Shown here piece after piece: positions 61,988 to 64,000 of a stretch of DNA of 64,000 bases. The position numbers and the translations under genes are program-made. Location: positions 136,526-200,525 of the forward strand of contig CAWCKT010000008.1 in assembly GCA_963796155.1 (NCBI GenBank), given 5' to 3'. Within the stretch, counting starts at the first letter, position 1; every line of letters starts with the position of its first letter. The notes beneath the pieces were generated by a model. The model saw nothing but the letters and a program-made list of their open reading frames with translations. It had not been told where the DNA came from and did not search any database. The stretch comes from AP-15 sp963796155 (GTDB lineage: Bacteria > Pseudomonadota > Alphaproteobacteria > ATCC43930 > CGMCC-115725).

Positions 61988-62938
61988 ATGAAGAGCTTCG
62001 CAGGGAAGATTGCTGTCATCACCGGTGGCGGCTCGGGCATGGGGCGCGAGCTGGCGCTTCAACTCGCGGCGATGGGCTGCGACGTCGCGATCTGCGATGT
62101 CTTTCCTGAAGGCATGGCCGAAACCAGGCGGCTTTGTCTGGAGCGGGCGCCACAGGGTACGCGGGTCGCGACATTCGTGGCCGACGTATCGGTCGAGGAT
62201 CAGGTGCTCGCCTTCGCCCAAGGCGTAAGGCGCGACCTCGAGACGGACCATATCCATTTTCTGTTCAACAATGCCGGCATCGGCGGAGGCGGCGGATTTG
62301 TCGATGGCGACCGGGCCGAATGGGAAAGAACGTTCGGCGTCTGCTGGTACGGTGTCTACTACTGCACGCGCGCCTTTCTGCCGTTGCTGCGCAATGCCGA
62401 TGAGGGTCACATCGTCAATACCAGCAGCGTCAACGGCTTCTGGGCCTCGGTGGGACGGGATCGGCCGCATACCGCCTATTGCGCGGCAAAATTTGCGGTG
62501 AAGGGTTTTAGCGAAGCGCTGCTGACCGACCTAGCGCTGAATGCGCCACACATCAAGTGCTCGGTGGTCATGCCGGGCCATATCGGCACCGACATCCCGA
62601 CGAATTCGCGCAAAATTCTAAAGGGCAGCGAAGAGGCGATCGACATTCCCGCGGCGCGAAAAAGGTTTGCGGTGCAGGGTGTCGACGTCGCCGGCTATTC
62701 TGACGATCAGATCCGGGCTCGGGTGCTGGAATTGGAAAGGCGGTTCCGTGAGGGTGCCCCGACGAGTGCCGCCGAGGCGGCTAGGATCATCCTCGATGGC
62801 GTGAAGGCGGAGAGGTGGCGCATCCTCGTCGGTAAGGATGCCGAGTTTCTCGACGAACGGGTGCGTGCGGCACCCGAGGCGGCCTACAGTCCCGAGTTCC
62901 TTGAGGCGTTTCGTCGGGACGGCGGCTGGCGACTTTAG
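61988..62938 (+). CDS. SDR-family NAD(P)-dependent oxidoreductase
   Basis: 316 residues. TGGGSGMGRELALQLAAMGC (cofactor loop), FNNAGIGGGGGFVDGDRAEW, NTSSVNGFWASVGRD (Ser) and TAYCAAKFAVKGFSEALL (Tyr/Lys) are intact. The C-terminal 70 residues (IDIPAARKRF, ILVGKDAEFLDERVR) match a subgroup of longer SDRs that occur with acyl-CoA dehydrogenases. It likely oxidises a hydroxyacyl or alcohol substrate in the pathway with the next gene. GACAAGGAAATC precedes ATG 61988. Confidence 0.88.
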   Translation: MKSFAGKIAVITGGGSGMGRELALQLAAMGCDVAICDVFPEGMAETRRLCLERAPQGTRVATFVADVSVEDQVLAFAQGVRRDLETDHIHFLFNNAGIGGGGGFVDGDRAEWERTFGVCWYGVYYCTRAFLPLLRNADEGHIVNTSSVNGFWASVGRDRPHTAYCAAKFAVKGFSEALLTDLALNAPHIKCSVVMPGHIGTDIPTNSRKILKGSEEAIDIPAARKRFAVQGVDVAGYSDDQIRARVLELERRFREGAPTSAAEAARIILDGVKAERWRILVGKDAEFLDERVRAAPEAAYSPEFLEAFRRDGGWRL

Positions 62939-62965
62939 CTTTGCCGCAGCGGCCCGGAGGCGAAA

Positions 62966-64000
62966 ATGAGCTTTGCGCTGACCACGGAGCAGCAGGAAAT
63001 CCGGAACGCCGTCGCGCGGCTCTGCGAGCGCTTCGACGACGAATACTGGTTGAAGAAAGACGAAGCGGGGGGCTTCCCGCACGAGTTTCACCAGGCAATG
63101 GCTGAGGCCGGCTGGCTCGGCATCGCGATGCCCGAAGCCTATGGCGGCAGCGGGCTCGGCATCACCGAGGCGGCGATCCTGATGCAAGCCGTCGCCCAAT
63201 CGGGCGCCGGGTTCAGCGGCGCCTCGGCGATCCACATGAACATTTTCGGGCTGCACCCGGTCGTCGTCTTCGGCACCGACGAGCAGAAGCAGCGTTTTCT
63301 GCCGCCGCTGATCGCCGGCCGGGAGAAGACCTGCTTCGCCGTGACCGAGCCCGATGCCGGCCTCGACACGACGCGGCTCAAGACGCGGGCGGTGCGCCGG
63401 GGCGATCACTATGTGCTCTCGGGCCGCAAGATCTGGATCTCGACCGCCCAGGTCGCCGAGAAGATGCTGATCCTGGCGCGCACCACCCCGATCGAAGAGG
63501 TCGCACGGCCCTCCTTGGGGATGACATTGTTCTACACAGATCTCGACCGCGAGGCCGTCGAGGTGCGCGAGATCCCGAAGATGGGCCGCAAGGCAGTCGA
63601 CTCGAACCTGTTGTTCATCGACGGGCTAAAGGTGCCGGTCGCGGACCGCATCGGCGAAGAGGGCAAAGGCTTTCAGTACATCCTGCACGGGATGAACCCC
63701 GAGCGCATCCTGATCGGCGCGGAGGCGGTCGGTCTCGGCCGCGCGGCACTCGACCGCGCCGCCCGTTATGCCGGCGAGCGGGTCGTTTTCGGCCGCCCGA
63801 TCGGCCAGAACCAGGCGATCCAGCACCCTCTCGCCGAGCGCTGGATCGAGCTCGAGGCGGCCGAGTTGATGGTGCTGCGCGCCGCCGCCGCTTATGATTG
63901 CGGGGAGGAGGCCGGCGCCTATGCCAACGCCGCCAAATTCTGCGCGGCCGAGGCCGGTTTTCGCGCCTGCGAGACCGCGGTCATGACCCATGGCGGCATG
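62966..64000 (+). CDS. Acyl-CoA dehydrogenase, N-terminal part (cut by window edge)
   Basis: 345 codons from ATG 62966, preceded by CGGAGGCG; the gene runs off the right edge. The N-terminal helical domain starts MSFALTTEQQEIRNAVARLC; MPEAYGGSGLGITEAAILMQ and CFAVTEPDAGLDTTRLKTRA (FAD/substrate loop), then KIWISTAQVAEKMLILARTT and the second helical domain IGAEAVGLGRAALDRAARYA follow. The catalytic base is expected near the cut end. It oxidises acyl-CoA to enoyl-CoA. It is the third gene of the molybdopterin oxidoreductase/SDR block. Confidence 0.93.
   Translation, partial: MSFALTTEQQEIRNAVARLCERFDDEYWLKKDEAGGFPHEFHQAMAEAGWLGIAMPEAYGGSGLGITEAAILMQAVAQSGAGFSGASAIHMNIFGLHPVVVFGTDEQKQRFLPPLIAGREKTCFAVTEPDAGLDTTRLKTRAVRRGDHYVLSGRKIWISTAQVAEKMLILARTTPIEEVARPSLGMTLFYTDLDREAVEVREIPKMGRKAVDSNLLFIDGLKVPVADRIGEEGKGFQYILHGMNPERILIGAEAVGLGRAALDRAARYAGERVVFGRPIGQNQAIQHPLAERWIELEAAELMVLRAAAAYDCGEEAGAYANAAKFCAAEAGFRACETAVMTHGGM

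Noticed and set aside
1..64000. CRISPR arrays, rRNA and tRNA genes
   Set aside because: No regularly spaced direct repeats with spacers and no rRNA or complete tRNA cloverleaf were seen.

Overview
The window is GC-rich and reads as an alphaproteobacterial chromosome segment, most likely Hyphomicrobiales (Bradyrhizobium-like). That placement rests on the gene families present (DUF6961-type small protein, second-type IF-1, cobB of the alphaproteobacterial size, patatin/acetoacetate decarboxylase/3-hydroxybutyrate dehydrogenase block, NodT/RND efflux), not on any rRNA gene. No rRNA, tRNA or CRISPR array was found.

Layout. 1-1.4 kb: a minus-strand immune-like pair, a CHAT (caspase-like) protease gene with an in-frame stop followed by an nSTAND-type NTPase that runs off the edge. 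1.9-4.2 kb: patatin phospholipase, an internally deleted acetoacetate decarboxylase and bdhA, a ketone-body/PHB block. 4.5-7.5 kb: a tightly coupled three-gene operon (unknown protein, P-loop-less ATPase-like protein, DUF2791/BrxD-like ATPase) without the helicase that usually goes with such ATPases; this is the best candidate for an undescribed system. 7.6-15.1 kb: small metabolic and oxidoreductase genes, two of them frameshifted. 15.4-16.7 kb: a decayed IS481 element. 16.9-26.0 kb: an intact, housekeeping-rich stretch (fosmidomycin-type MFS, msrB, parE, cold-shock protein, infA, DEAD-box helicase, Rieske ferredoxin, cobB, MBL hydrolase). 26.2-28.7 kb: a broken NLR-like nSTAND-LRR gene carrying a 158-bp MITE-like insertion. 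28.7-38.4 kb: tenA/GGCT, an octopine-dehydrogenase-like gene and a complete RND tripartite efflux operon. 38.4-44.7 kb: a graveyard of truncated genes around a C-terminally truncated glgX. 44.7-50.9 kb: a MOSC-flavodoxin reductase-ferredoxin fusion, an Aae-like FUSC/DUF1656/HlyD efflux operon with frameshifts, and a 3-methyladenine glycosylase. 51-58.9 kb: transketolase, acetate kinase and polyphosphate kinase 2 set among duplicated and chimeric gene fragments. 59-64 kb: a glycine-rich repeat protein, a molybdopterin oxidoreductase, an SDR and an acyl-CoA dehydrogenase cut by the window edge.

The strongest overall feature is the density of broken genes: about twenty loci carry a nonsense codon, frameshift, internal deletion, terminal truncation or chimeric junction. 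Long genes such as parE, the RND pump, tkt, cobB and the molybdopterin oxidoreductase are uninterrupted. This pattern fits real decay of accessory DNA better than uniform sequencing error, although single-base indels in a draft or metagenome assembly cannot be excluded from sequence alone.
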